Part shown: positions 11,312 to 23,894 of the stretch, in pieces | Layout: each line of letters starts with the position of its first letter | Numbering within the stretch: the stretch's first letter is position 1 | Assembly: GCA_032718865.1 (NCBI GenBank) | Contig: JALUTQ010000007.1 | Span: forward strand, 2,232,001-2,296,000 | DNA from: Tilletia caries | Taxonomy: Eukaryota > Basidiomycota > Exobasidiomycetes > Tilletiales > Tilletiaceae | Direction of reading: 5' to 3' | Length of the DNA stretch: 64,000 bases | Position numbers and translations under genes: made by a program | The notes under the pieces: model-generated | The model's input: the letters and a program-made list of their open reading frames with translations, nothing else | Told to the model about the DNA's origin: nothing | Database searches by the model: none

Positions 11312-14300
11312 GGTTATGAGCTCAATTACTCTGGCCACGGAGCGACAACGGAGCTAGGCGGACAAGATCATCGTCAAGGCGTTTCCTCTCTTCCCCGCTG
11401 CGCTGCGCTCCCTGCGCTCGCTCGGTACTGGCTCGGCTTCGGCAGCTTTGGGTCGGCAAGCGGCTGCGTTGCGACGTCGGCACTCTGCACCACAAGCAGT
11501 CAGCAAGAGGCAGTCGGTTATCGGTACCGCCAGTGGGACGCGACTCGGTCCCGTCGTTACTGGCGTAGAAGCCAGCGTCAAGGCTCGGTGCGCGCAATAC
11601 GAACAGCCAGGATGGTCTGTTGTGCTTGCCTGGCATCGGCGGCGGCGGCGGAGGACGGAAGGGGTATCCACAACGGAGTGCGGACGCCGACAGCTCAGTG
11701 GTGAGCTCGGCGAGGATTGCGGTCGCATCAGACCAGGCGGAATCGGCTCGGACACCGGCGCTGGCGCTAGGATCCGGGCGATACCGAGTGATGCGACACA
11801 CGAGGCTCACGCATCGCTGCGTGGTCTCGGACGAGCGCAAGAAGGTCAACGTCGGCGGCGACCTAACGCCAACTCGCGGCAGTCGTCGGCAGACGCAAGA
11901 CATCGGCTCGGAACGCACGATCGGCGGCCCATGCGACCAAATGGGCGCGCGCATCGATGCGGAGACGAAGGGCAGCTCTGCTTACGCGCAGGCTGACCAC
12001 GGCTCACGTCTCCGGTACGGCGCGAGGAGTGACTCCCTCGTTGTGGTACACCTGAACAGCTTCGGAGAGCCAGGCTACGGCACCGGACTAGTCACCCAGT
12101 GACGACGGCATCGGACTCGAAGCAACAAGGCAGAGCAGACTGCGGCACAGTCTGTTGGCTCGGTCGGACGCGTCCCTTCCACAAACTGTGGGATGCGGAA
12201 CATCGGGCGGGAGAGAAACGTCAGCACATTCCGTTCTCTCCAAGCAGCGAGCAGGCAACGTCAACGCGACGTTGAGCTCGGCTGAGACCTCGATAGCGGT
12301 GGTCTTGGCGGCAGAACGCATCGGCAGGGTCATTCCCTGTAGGCGGGCAGCGAGCATAAGGCCACGATAGAGTCGCTCTCTACCGGTGGCAGCTCGGCTG
12401 GACGGAGAACTGAGGCGGGTCGGCGCTACAGGACGCGGGAGTAATGAATCCGCGTGCTATGGCTTTCGACACGCGGCTCCGGACCCAGCGGCAGATCAGC
12501 AACAGCCTCTGTGCTGGGCGTGTTGGCACTGATGGTTCAAGGCACCCGTGGTAAGACGCAAGTGTACCACGGATGGGAAGGGGAGAGGTTCGAGAAGGAT
12601 CATGCCAACTCGAAGTCTTCTGCTTCCGGACACGACGCTCACTGGTCCGGGCGGGGAAGGAACCGACACACGACGGGAAGCAATGACGACCAGCAGCATT
12701 GCTTGGGGATGCACCGCTGTATGGGCAGCGTGCATGGTCCCCAACGATATCATTGGCCGAGACCACACTCGCTTTCTTCTGCAGCTGGAAGGCCGAGCCT
12801 CGCGGCGACGCCTTCATCGGACAGTGCAGTGGCCTTGCTAGGCTTGGTAGGAAAGCGGGGTGTGGAGGAATGAGGGGTTGCACACGACCACGACAATGGT
12901 ACGGCTTCTCTCATTCGATCTCACAAGGCAATGTGTCGTGCCGGGATGGCGTCCATCACGCGAGCGGCGTGGTGGTTCAGTAGTCATACCGTGTTTGGTT
13001 CATGACCAGACCTGGTCCCCACACCCTGCCTGCGAGCTTCGGTTCGTACCGCTTGGCAGGATGGGGACATTGCCCCCAGGTGCGTATCAGGCGCACTGGA
13101 TTCCCTGCATCACAAGAGCTCTCACTGACACCACGCTTGCCTTTGATTGCGTTCCTCCGAGCGTTGCTCGAGGAATGTGAATCTCTCCCCTCCCTTCAGG
13201 CTCGTGCATGACCTGGTCAGCAGGGCTGAAGATAGCGGAGTTGGAAGCGGCGGTGGTCAGCGGAGAAGGGCCGTGGGACACGGAGGAGGGGGTGGGAAGC
13301 CTTGCGCTACCCGGTGCGGGAGCGAAAGGCTGGCTTGGGGGAATCGGAGTCGGTCGAGTTGGAGAAGCAGCGGCGAGCTGTCGCTGGGCTCGGGTTTTGC
13401 GCAATGCCCAAGCTTTTTGGATGAGCTCTGCTCATGCACGGTGATCAGCACAACGCACAGGAGCATGCACCAGCTCTTCGGACTAGCGTCTCCCGGCTCT
13501 CTTAACTTCAACATGCCACCCAGCGGCGGACGACGACTATCAACCCTTGCGCGCAGCAGCGCGGCGGCTTGCGACGCCGCTGCACGACGGCTACAAGGTT
13601 TGGGCGGCGTTGTGGGTCACTCTGTCGGACCCAGAGGCTCACGGGCGGCGGAGGAAGTGTCGATCGGAATTCGGCGCAAGCTCTGTTCCGACGACATCCA
13701 GCTTCCTCTTTCGTCTTGCGGCATCATGCGTCAAGAGCAGAAGCACGCGGGAGGCGGAGCTACCAGTGTTCTGCCCCCGAGCGCGTGCTCTGCAATGACG
13801 AACGATGATGAGGATCAAGCCCTCAAGAGCGGTTCACAGTTCACACAGCACGACCGATCTCAGATACGCGTCCACGGCAATCAACTGGCACGCGACCAGC
13901 CAAAGGCCGCTCCTGCACGCCGCAGGAGAGAAGGTTGGTGGGTGGTGTGAGGTGTCTGTGGTTCATTGCGGGTTCGACGTGTTGCGGTGGGGTGTGTGGG
14001 TTTTTGGCGGTGTGGAATGCGCGGTTGCCAGCGACGATCGTCTTGCGAGAATGCGAGACAGCAAGCGGCGCTGGGTCATCGGTCATTGACGGTGATACGG
14101 CCGTACATGTACACAAGGCTGGTGGTCAGCACCAAATTGGAGCTCCACGTCGGCCAAACCACCACCACACGACAGTAACCACGGTCATCCCTCATCAGAT
14201 TCAACAGTTTGGCATCGTTGCCCGGTGTTTCCCTCTGTTGGACAAGACAAACATCCGAGCACTGTGCGGTACAATCGCGACAGGCTAGCGGAGCAAGGGA

Positions 14301-15660
14301 GAAGGGGAGGCACGGCCGGATCGAAATGGTCACCCTTTTCTCAAGACATTTCCAGCACCACGACCAGTCACAACACCGACATGCAGCTCCCAGGATTGGT
14401 GGGAGCAAGCAGCGAAGCGGGACTAGGGACCGGCACACTCGGCGCTATGGCCAAGCAGGCAAGTTCTTCCTCGGTTTGCTGCGGCACGTGTGCGGAACAT
14501 CGGACTGGTGGTAACCGGATCGCTGGTTCTGCGTTCCGGTGGGAGCAGGAGATGAGCGGGAAGTGGGAACGGTCAGTGGTGAGCGGAGGAACAGCGCGTG
14601 GTTGGAATTATGCGCTGGGAAGGCACGAGACGGAGCAGTTGGTTGCACCTGCGATCAGCATTCGGTGTTCGATGGCGACTCTGAGTCATACGAGCCAGGT
14701 GCGTTGGAACGGTGGGAGCACTGGCCCCGAAAGTGCAGGGTTGATGTGACGGTGTGTCGGGGTTTCGGCCGTAGCGAGCTCGATTGGACGCATATGGCGG
14801 CATACACGACGCGCGTTGGCGCACGGATTTGCACCCGACGACCACCACAAGTCACAGCATCGATCAAGTGTGGGTGGTTCGGTCGTCACATGCGACGAAC
14901 ACCACACAGGTTCAATAACGAGTTGAGCTAGCCTCACAGCTCACTCGTCGGTCAAGTTCACAAGCAGGCGGGTCATTACGGCTCGAATGGCTATTGGTGC
15001 ATCGCCTACGAGCTGCTCGACTCATTGCACAAGGACCTTCAGCACAGCAGCAAGCCACAACATCAACGCCCTTTGCCTCTCTTCTCTCGGCGGCTCGAGG
15101 TTTTTCGGTCTGTTTGTTGGTGGAGAAACGGGCGCGGTTGGGTGGACGTCGGGGTGAAGGAAATGGGCGGTTGAGCGCAGGGTCTAGGGATGGCAGCAGG
15201 GAATGAGACGCGTCAGGCGTATGGAATAGTGGTGCAGATGGGATTAGGGTGTGGAGATTCACTGGATCGGTGGGAGCTTTGTTTTGGCGTCGGTGAAGGG
15301 CTACGGTCGACGAGGGCGCATACGAGACGCCGCGTAAACTCGGCTACTCGGCACCCGGATGGCTAGAGCACCATCGCCGGGCGCTCCGGCACCCACAACA
15401 ACACCGCTATCACCACATCCGCATCAGCATTCAGCACGAACGACATCGTCCCCTTACGGCATTGGTACTCGAACACCGACCTCGAAGCTCTTGTGGCCGG
15501 CAACACATCGTGGTCAGCTCGGCATAGGAGGGCCAGCCGGCGCATCCCGGCATGGCAACGGTTCAACAGATGGATTCCGGCGGCCATAAGCAGGAGAAGA
15601 TGTGGTACCACACTCGTTTATACGGCAAGCATCAGGAGAACAGGATACTCGAGGTGGGAG

Positions 15661-15918
15661 AGTTGTGAGACGGCCTCTGGGCGTGGTCTATGGGTCTCCC
15701 AGTAGTCTCAGTCTGCCGAGCATCTTTCTTCTTCCCTCTACGAGCTTTGGTTCCTCTCCTTGATACAGACCAATCCTCTGTACTTCAGTCCTCTCTAAGT
15801 ACAATCCAGCACTTCTCCTTGGCGTCGGATACCCTCCTTGTCTGTCTCTCTCTTGCAGTGGTCGGTTGTGAAGTCTCTGCAAGTCTCCTTTCCTCACGGA
15901 AGGTCACATCTCACAACT
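15661..15918. repeat. 3' LTR of the 11.0-15.9 kb element, adjoining ORC4
   Basis: 258-bp direct repeat matching 11054-11311. It ends 81 bp before the ORC4 start codon, so ORC4 transcription presumably starts in or close to it. Confidence 0.93.
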
Positions 15919-15999
15919 ACCTCCGCCCTTCTTCTCACACCACGTATTCGAACGGTCGGTTGCCGTCGATCTGAGGAGACAAAGAAGAAGAAGCAGAAG

Positions 16000-18524
16000 A
16001 TGCCTAGAGCAAAGCGCAAGGTTCGCCAGGAGGAAATCGAGGAAACAGCGGAGGAATTCAAGAGACCGCGGCAGGACAATCCTGAGGACGCGGAAGAGGA
16101 CGAACACGAAGCGGATCCCGAACATGAGGTCGGAGACGACAACGACAATTCAGACCTCGACCCAGCATTTCTGAAGAAGTGGCTGCAGAGACAGAAGACT
16201 GCCTGCTCAAGACTGCTGGCCGGAGAAAAGCCAGTGCTTCCACCGAAGACCCCTGGCTCGGACCCTCACAAGGACCGCCTCATCGGATTGCAAGAGCAAT
16301 ATCGATTCGTCAGGTCGACCGTATCGCAGACGCTCGTCCATGGCGTATCCAACAGTATTGCTCTGCTGGGTGAACCAGGATCGGGAAAGCATTCTGTGAG
16401 CCTTTTCTCCTTCTCCAAGGCAGCGAACCCTTATCCGACGGACATTGATTTTCTTGTGATTTAATTCACCTTCAGCTTCTCGAAGCAACGCTCGACTCGG
16501 TGGCGGAAGAACTCGAGCTTGCGAAGGCATCAAAAACCAAAGCAGGCTCGAAGAAGCGCAAGAGCGTCGTCGAGAGTAGTCAGCCTCCATACTACCATGT
16601 GCGGATAGACGGAAGTCTGCAACCAGATGATCGCCTTTGTTTGCGGGCCCTGGCAAAGCAGCTCGTGGAGCAAGGTGCCTTCGAAAGATCCGCCGTTCTC
16701 GGAGTCATGGAACAAGACCAGGACGACGAAGAAGACAACGATCACGAGGAGGAGGAAGAGGAAGAAGAAGGCGATCCTCTTCTTGTCGACGAACAAGCCG
16801 ACTCTTCGGAGGAAGAAAGTGATGATTCTGGATCAGCGTCGGGCGAGAGCGACAACGTGCTCGGGCCGAAGGTATCAAATTCGGGTGCAAAGTCGAAGAA
16901 TGCGAAGAAACACAAGGACACTGCCGTGGATGAACAAGAACGCTTGCAGGTGCAGCAAGCTCTTTTCGTGAGTCGCATGTGCTCTCCTTACATGGTCTGC
17001 CAGTTTGCATTTTGACAAAGGCTGTTGGCTTCACAGGCTTCCATCACAAGCGCAACGAACCTGATCATCTCACTGCTGTCAACTCCGATGTCCGCCGACG
17101 GGCATGATGAACCGGTACTGTCCAAGCCACTTATCGTGTCCTTGTCGAACTTCCAGAACATCGTGACGAGAGAGCCACAAGCATTCCTCTACTGCCTATT
17201 GGATGCCGTTCAAGCATCCAGCTATGCGCCGGGTCTGCTCATCGTCGGCTTCAGCAACATACTGGACGTCCCCGATCGGATGGAGAAGCGAGTCAAGAGT
17301 CGCTTCAGTCACCGAATCGCCCATGTTTACCCACTCGACAATGTCCCAGCGCCTACCGCCAGGACGATAAAGATGACGAAGAAGAAGGGGAAGAATAAGG
17401 GGAGCGGAGAAGACTCAGCAGGAGGAAAGGGCACTGAAATGGTCGAGAGGCCAACGGTTCTCGATATCGTCAAGTCCACCTTGATGGCACGTGTTCCCCG
17501 CCACAAGGCTGATACCAACAAAGACCACTCCATTTGGGGAGAGTACTGGTCGACGGCTGTTGACGTGAGTACGTAACTGCCTCAGAACTATCTTGCTCCT
17601 TGCTGACGATCTAGGGCCCACCGCGGAACAGACGTTGCTGGATGACGCGAGCTTCCGCATCGCTCTTCGAGAGCTGTGGGACAGGATCAACAATGTCAAG
17701 ATGCTGCAACGCGTTCTAGTGAGTCAAGAGTGCGGGCGCGTCTTCCTGTCTCGCATGTACTGAACGAAATTCTTTCCAACCTCCAGAGACCAGTGATCGC
17801 GAATCTACACGCTTCTGGTAGTCCAATCTTGGATCCAGCAGCAGTGAGGAGATCGTTCGCCGAGCAGCGAATGTCTGCGACGGAAAGCGTCGTTCGAGGC
17901 CTCACCATGCCCGAGCTTACCCTCCTGATCACAGCCAGGCATATCCACAACCGGGGCCGGATCTGGTTCAACTTCGAGATGTGTTGGGACGAGTTGAGAC
18001 GCTGGCTGGGTGTTCAGGCCGAATTTGAGAAGGGGCACTCCACCAATCGGAGCGCAGAAGATCAAGATCAGGACACCGGGCCATCGCCGTATCGGTTTCG
18101 CATGCGCCAAGTGGGCCAAATTGGCGGTGACCGACACAATGGCAGTCGGACAGATAGGAACAAGGCCAAGATGGTGAGTTTTTACTGTGCTGGGAATACC
18201 CTCTGAGAATGAAACGAGATTGACAAGGATACCGACTACCCGACAACCCTTTGTGGCCAGGCTTTCAAAAACCTGCTCGAGCTCGAACTGTTCATGCCGG
18301 ACGCGTCCTTCAGCACATTGAACATGACCTCCCTCGCCGGTGGGCTCGGCGGGCTCTCTGCGACTCGGAAAGGCTCCTTGCTCCGTGACGAGCTCGTTCC
18401 CGTCCGATGCCAGATCGAGGTGGGGAACATTGTGAAACTGGTGGAGGAAATGGTGGAGAAGGGTGAGGGAGATGTAGGTGCCGACCGGCGGTTGTTGAAC
18501 TGGGCAAAAGGGAGTGGGCTGTAG
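16000..18524 (+). CDS. ORC4: origin recognition complex subunit 4
   Basis: AAA+ subunit of ORC, which binds replication origins and loads MCM. Exons 16000-16395, 16476-16967, 17037-17564, 17632-17718, 17787-18173 and 18261-18524 encode 717 aa. The Walker A motif GEPGSGKHS (Lys130) follows a charged N-terminal tail. The Orc4 pattern continues with LIVSLSNFQNI (Walker B region), FLYCLLDAVQ and RMEKRVKSRFSHR (sensor/arginine region), and the winged-helix part has LTMPELTLLITARHI and WFNFEMCWDEL. A long acidic insert (about residues 215-285, Glu/Asp/Ser) is not in animal Orc4. For the exon at 17632 I chose the only acceptor that keeps frame. The open frame extends upstream through the 3' LTR to 15838, but 16000 is the first Met after the LTR junction and has A at -3. 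Confidence 0.93.
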
Positions 18525-18892
18525 GTATTCTTGAGCAAATAGATATCCAGTCAGCTTTGTACTCGTACGCGCTTCCATCACCTCGTCCCACAGCATGTCC
18601 GACCACAACCAATGGCCATTTTCCCTTTGTTCACGATCGAGGTTCACAAGGTGGACTTATCTGTGGATCGAGAAGATTGGAGACGAAGAACGAGCTCCCT
18701 CGTAGGCCTCGATGAAGAGACACAGGCAGATCTGCGACTGCATTTCAAGACTGGTCTGAGGTACAGAAAGGGCCCGTTCAGAGCGGCCTTAAACGTCTCG
18801 TTCTACGTTAACATCGCCCCTTCTTTGTTCTAACGCTACAGCTTTAAATAGTGGTGACTGGGAGGCACAGAAGATGCCGCTTGAGGTGCGAC
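18525..18892. other. convergent intergenic spacer
   Basis: 368 bp between the convergent ORC4 and small secreted protein genes. A 73-codon ORF (18612-18833) lies here but shows no family resemblance. I see nothing else. Confidence 0.45.
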
Positions 18893-19656
18893 CTAGTAGG
18901 CGGTGGAGTACTTGACCTTGACGGGCTGGGTGTACTTGACGAAGTTGTACCTGTTGTAGTACTGTAAAAGACATAGAAAAGAAAATCAGCGACTTGCGAT
19001 CGTTGTTCAGTGTTGCCATTGTGGATAGAACGTACGCCGTTCTGGACCTCGTAGACGACCAACTGTTGAGCACCCTCTGAGACTTCCGAGCTGTAGACGG
19101 TCCTGTGATAGGAAGCAAATGATCGGCAAAGGAGATACGAGTTGACGCGCGGGTCAGCAAGACGTAGCAAGTGAGAATCACAGAGATTACGTTCTTGGGA
19201 CTTACAGGTTCTGGGTGTAGCTTGAAGGGCTGACGTTGAGAGCGACCAAGTTGGCACTGCCGCCTGAGCCCTCGAAGCCGACGAGAATCTCGTTGGACGA
19301 TGTCTTGAAGTACGTGGGAGAGCAGAAAGCTGTCGAACCCAGAATGTGGAGAGAGAGAGAGAGAGAGAATGGGGGGAAGGAGGAGAGAAAAATGTGATTC
19401 ATCAGCATGAGCGGGAACATAGAACAAGTCCGAGTGTCCGACTATGTCCTCTCGTCTACTCACAGAAGAGGAAGTTCTTCTCCGTGTAGATCGTAGCGTT
19501 GGCCTTGGGGCGGATGATGCCAGTCTTAGAGGACGGAGGCTGGCACGAGGGAAGAGCGCGGGCCACAGGGTCCGTGTTCTCCGCCGTGGGAACGAGACCA
19601 GCGACGGTCGACGAGGCGGCGAGGGCGAGCGTGGTGACGATGGTAAAGAAACGCAT
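18893..19656 (-). CDS. small secreted protein, unknown function
   Basis: Exons 19656-19464, 19329-19206, 19102-19036 and 18961-18893 give 150 aa. The N-terminus (MRFFTIVTTLALAASSTVA) is a clear signal peptide of about 19 residues. The mature part has only two cysteines (SCQPP, SFCSP), is rich in Ser/Thr/Tyr/Val and ends in an unusual Tyr/Lys tail (KVKYSTAY). I recognise no domain. Introns are 134, 103 and 74 bp; the first contains a GA microsatellite at about 19350-19368. The longer open frame to 19779 is rejected as start because the signal peptide begins at 19656. It could be a cell-surface or effector-like protein, but nothing in the sequence decides this. Confidence 0.75.
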
Positions 19657-20668
19657 TGGTGGAATGAGACTTAGCAGAGGGGGGAAAGGGAAGTTGTCTG
19701 GTAGTATCAAGAGTGGAAGAGAAACGGGGAAAGAAATAGAGGGCGGAGGACAGATCTCTGGCGGAGATCCCCTTCCCATTTATACCTTTGCTCCATCGAT
19801 GATGTCGGAAGTCCGAACCGAGTAAAGGCCTACGCAACGTCGCAAGCCACAGCCACGCTGTACACGCGGATCACACGCCGGTCAACAAGCACGAGCTTCT
19901 GCTTCTTGAGACAGCCGAGCCTGTCTCGGATCGACGATCTTGCTTTGTCTTGGACGCCAAGCAGGGGAACGATAATGTTCAAGCTAGAGTTTGAGTCTGG
20001 GACGTATCGAAAACGCCGTTCCCGCACGTCGAGTGTCGACGGAGTTTCGGATGAGCACACGGAAAAACTCAAGGTGGGGCGTACAGTAGAGTACACCCGC
20101 TTCCTGGCGTATCTCGCGCCTCTCGACTTTTGGAGTCCCGCCTCTCTCGGGGAAAGGCAAAAGGGATGCTCTGCGTGGCTTGGAGCCGCTCGATCGAGTA
20201 CCGAATCTTCGCTGCTGAATGCTGATGGGAGGATCGAGCGGCAGTGTCGATTCGGCCAATAGGCCCAATGAACGAACTTGACGATTTGGATTACTCGGGG
20301 GCAAGAAATGACGCCTCGCAACAATTCTCGTGTGTGTCAAGCAAGCAGCATTCGCATTCGCAGCAGTAGTCCCTCTCCCTTGCCCGTCTGCCCGAGGCCG
20401 CGGTGGAGGAGGGAAGGGCACGCGGATGTTCCAATTTCGGTGTACCCAAAAGATTTATTGGAGACGACGGACGAGCTCTTGCTTGTGGGTGTGACACAAG
20501 TTCGTGAAACAATCATGGAAGTAGTGATGATTGGCTTTTGAGGTTTGGAAAGACCCAGAGCAAGGGGTCCGCCGTAACAATGGGATATTCATCTCGCCCG
20601 CCATCGGCAGAAAGAATGAATGGAAAGGAAAGACATACGTCGTGGTGGGAAGAGAGGGGGCCTGTAAA
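19657..20668. other. 1-kb intergenic region
   Basis: Between the secreted protein gene and the 3' end of the eIF3l gene, both on the minus strand. Overlapping ORFs on both strands (118 aa at 19906-20262 +, 164 aa at 19830-20324 -) resemble no family, and neither has intron or composition support. It should contain the promoter of the secreted protein gene. Confidence 0.4.
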
Positions 20669-22907
20669 TCACGCCTCCTGTGCCGTCGCCGCGACCGCAG
20701 GCTGCTTGCCACCCCACGCTCCAGCTCCGACACCACCGCCACCCTGTCGTCCACCTTGCCCTGCCCCACCAGTTCGTGGTGCGCCACCGCCGCCCGTTCG
20801 CTGGTTCCCGCCGGACCGTGCACCCGCTCCGCCTGATTGGGCTCCTCCACCGCTGCCCGCAGCTGCTGCCGCCGCCGCTGCCGCCGCAGCCAACTTGGCT
20901 GCGTCGACGATGGGCAATGGCTTGGACCTGACGTTGTCCAGAACGTCGCGCATCCGTGTGCCGTTGCGCAGGAACCAGTCGCCGTACCTTCTTCCGACCC
21001 GAGACTCGGCAATGTGCACCATGTTCTTAAGTAAAGCAGACGTTCAGTCAGCAGAGCGTTCCGGATATGCTAGAAGAACGCAATATGAAAGGAGACGACT
21101 CACTGTATCAATGACAAAGTCAAGATCGCTCGTGTTGACCACCTCGCCCTCGAGCAAACCGCCCTCAACCCACTTCAAACTGCGCGTCGAGCGCTTCATA
21201 ACCATCATCATCTCCACAAGCTCCTCCTCATCAATCTCCAAAAAGCTTGCAAGCTTGTCGGTGCCCAAGGTCGTGTACAGACGCAGGAACGAGCGGATGT
21301 TTGAGTTGGTCAGCTGGCCCCGGACGTCGCTTAGGAAGAGCTTCAGCTGGTGTTGGGCCGGGTCGACCGAGGAGGTCTCCTTGAAGGAGGACAGGGCCTC
21401 CGAGTCGTGGTATGGCGGGCCGGTGCTGGTGATGAACTTGGGGCAGGCGTACAAGAAGAGCTCCTCAAATGCTGGCAGAGCTCCGTCGTCCCTGCGGCAG
21501 AAGTCATGAACATCAGCACGGCGTTTTTTCAATCGAAGTGACGAAGGATAGGAAAGACTTACCCCCGGGACATCTTGTTGAACTGCTCGCCGTACTTGTC
21601 ACGCAGCGCACTCTGGACATTCTCGTCCAATCGGGTAGGGCACAACGCACAGCACATCGCAAGAAGCGCATACATCCGATCCGCCGTCTTGTTGATCTGG
21701 TCGTACTGGTAACTCCGGGTATGGTACTGACGCAGGCGCTGGATGAAGACGAGAATGTGCGTGAAAGCGCGAATGGCGTCTGGATATCTCCGCAGCATCA
21801 TGTATGCAAAGCCGACGTAGTAGTACGCCGTGACGTGGCAGGCCGTGACGCGGTTCATCAGCCCGGACTTCTTGTTGAGCTCGACAAAGTCAAGCGTCTT
21901 GAGCGCGAGGGTGTAGTCGCCCAACAGGACGTGGACACGAAGGAGACCGATGGTGCTAAAGTAGCCGAGCATCTTGTAAATCGGACGCTGGCCAAATTCG
22001 CCCGCTGCCTCCTCCACGTCCTCGCCGTGAATGGTGGCAAGGAGCTGCTCGGTGATGCGTGACTTCTGGATGAGCGAGTAGAGCACGTTCAGGACCGAGT
22101 ACGAGGACCACACCCCTCCATCCTGCAGCAACGCAAGCTCGTCCTCCGTCTTCGTCGAGACGCGGTTCCGCCACTGCGAGTAGCTCTGGAACTGGTAGAT
22201 GAACTCATCAATGATGTCCCACAGCCACTGCGCGGGCAACTCCAGTGTGACAGGGCCGTCCGAGTTGAGGACGAAGTTGAAAAAGTCGCAGTAGTTGTCG
22301 TACGAGTGGAAGCGGTCCTCACCGTCAGGGCTCAGACGGGAGTAGACGTGTCGGTACCAGAGCTCGCGGTAGAGCATGAGGAACCTAGAGTCCTCATTCA
22401 CGAGGGGTGCGATCGTCTCAGCGTCGGGCCACTCGGCACGGGCGTAGAACTTCTCGGTAAGTCGGTTCCAGTTGGCCTCGTACGCGGTGCTGATCTCCGG
22501 GAGAGAATTGTTCTGCAGAGCCTGGTGGAAGAGGATGAGGTACTTGCGGACCTGCTCGGGCACGGCTGCGAGGGCGGCTTGGGCCTGCTGGAACTGTTGT
22601 TGCACCTGAGCCTCGGCCTGAGCGTCTGAAGTTTGGACATAAAGCGGGATCAGACACTAGTAGCTGATGCGCTTCAGATCACAGACAGAAACTCACTGTT
22701 ATCTTCTAAAAAGCCCTGCTGTTGCTGTGAGTAATCGCCTACGGCCATGTCGACCTCTCCGTCGGCGAGGAAGTCGTCGTCCTCATCGACCTCTTGGCCG
22801 TAGTATGCGGCCTGCTGCTGTTGCTGCTGGCGGAGGAGCTCGGCCTGCGCGGCAAAGAGCGCCTGCTGCTGCTGCGCCATGAAGGCCTGTTGCGCTGAGA
22901 GATCCAT
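20669..22907 (-). CDS. eukaryotic translation initiation factor 3 subunit L
   Basis: PCI-domain subunit of the eIF3 complex that supports 43S/48S assembly. Exons 22907-22697, 22625-21563, 21491-21104 and 21025-20669 give 672 aa. Family blocks include VPEQVRKYLILFHQALQNN, FHSYDNYCDFFNFVL, LPAQWLWDIIDEFIYQFQ, MLGYFSTIGLLRVHVLLGDY and RSYQYDQINKTADRMYALLA, then a PCI region around 490-560. The N-terminus is Gln-rich with an acidic patch. The C-terminus has a run of about a dozen alanines followed by a Gly/Arg/Gln-rich tail; both extensions make it longer than typical eIF3l (about 470-560 aa). An acceptor-like CAG and an in-frame Met at 23015 upstream of 22907 leave open an extra 5' exon. Confidence 0.93.
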
Positions 22908-23192
22908 TATCGCTTCGTACTGTGTGAGAGCGTCGAGAGGATGAGCTGCAGTCGGAGGCGCCGGTGGAAGGAAGGCGAGAGGGACGAAGTTTTGCAGCAA
23001 GTCACGTGACTTCATCACAAACACGACGACCTCGCGACAAACTCAGACAGCATCAGGATTTCAACGCAGAAAGGACAACAACGAAGACTGCAAGTATGTA
23101 TATTGGGATAGCCTGCCGGCGAGGTGACCGCTTAGGCGAGCTGGGAAGCGTGGCCTCTTCCCCAGGCACGATCACTAAACTTGATGTACAGC

Positions 23193-23894
23193 TTAGATGA
23201 GGAGACGCTCGATCTGTAGAAAGGAAATCAATGTCAGCACTTCGCTTTTCTGAGTAACGAGCAGCATGCGCATTGCGTTTGAAATATAGAGATACTCACA
23301 GCCTGCTTGACGGTCAGGATCTGACTTTGAAGCTCCCGGGCCTCGTTGGTGGTCACGCTCGCGGCAATGACGGGACGCGAGACACCGCAGGCGCGACCGA
23401 GAGCCGTCTTGGAAGGGACGAAGACGTAGGGAACGTTCTGAATTCAGAGCGAGCAGGATTCCGACAGGGTCGTTGGAGAATTTAGAAAGGCACGCGTCAG
23501 AAAGATGGTTCTGCCTAACAGTCTCGCCGTCCACAGGGAGTGGCTGGTGTTCAATTAACTCACCTTGTCTTCGCACAGAAGCGGAAGGTGGAGAACGATC
23601 TCGATGGGCTCCGTGTCAGCGGTCATGACGATGAACTCGCAGATACCACGGTTGAGCGTCTTGGTGGCTTCGTTCGCTCCCTTCTTCAGCTGCTTGTAGT
23701 GCGATGCCTGAGGAAGAGGGAGAAAGAGGAGATTGAGGGGAGCGCATCAGATATGAAGTAGAGGTCAGTGGCTTGTCTCTGTCTTCGTGTAGTGGCTACG
23801 CAATGCTCACCTGCTGGACGAGGTCGAGGATCTGGTTGGTCAGGGTGGCATCCGCGAGGGGGAAAGCCTTGGGGTTGGGAGCGGCGGCGGCCAT
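23193..23894 (-). CDS. SNU13: Snu13 / 15.5K snoRNP and U4 snRNP protein (L7Ae family)
   Basis: Binds kink-turns in U4 snRNA and box C/D snoRNAs, nucleating the spliceosomal tri-snRNP and rRNA methylation particles. Exons 23894-23811, 23707-23564, 23437-23300 and 23213-23193 give 128 aa, the normal family length. The diagnostic K-turn-binding segment [13 protein letters not shown] is present, followed by [31 protein letters not shown] and [14 protein letters not shown]. The last exon encodes only IERLLI. It is divergent from the Artemis-like gene with about 180 bp between the starts. Confidence 0.96.

Larger units (their letters stand above)
11049..15923. mobile_element. non-autonomous LTR retrotransposon (LARD-like), full length
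   Basis: Two LTRs of 258 bp (11054-11311 and 15661-15918) appear identical and flank a 4349-bp interior. The element is bracketed by the 5-bp target duplication ACCTC (11049-11053 and 15919-15923). The LTRs start AGTTGTGAGA and end TCTCACAACT, a perfect terminal inverted repeat, but with AG...CT rather than TG...CA ends. Directly after the 5' LTR, GGTTATGAGC (11312-11321) is complementary to the anticodon arm of initiator tRNA-Met, the half-tRNA primer used by copia and Ty5 type elements. The purine tract GAGGTGGGAG (15651-15660) abuts the 3' LTR. No gag, protease, RT, RNase H or integrase motif is visible in any frame of the interior. Identical LTRs imply recent insertion. Confidence 0.88.

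Noticed and set aside
13147..13950. 267-aa ORF and others inside the 11-16 kb LTR element
   Set aside because: GC-rich interior gives long chance ORFs on both strands; no gag, zinc knuckle, protease, RT or integrase motif.
15838..15999. In-frame upstream extension of ORC4 starting within the LTR
   Set aside because: The extension is LTR sequence and does not resemble Orc4; kept only as a possibility in the ORC4/LTR finding.
18612..18833. 73-codon ORF just after ORC4
   Set aside because: No family resemblance, no sensible promoter space between convergent genes; likely chance.
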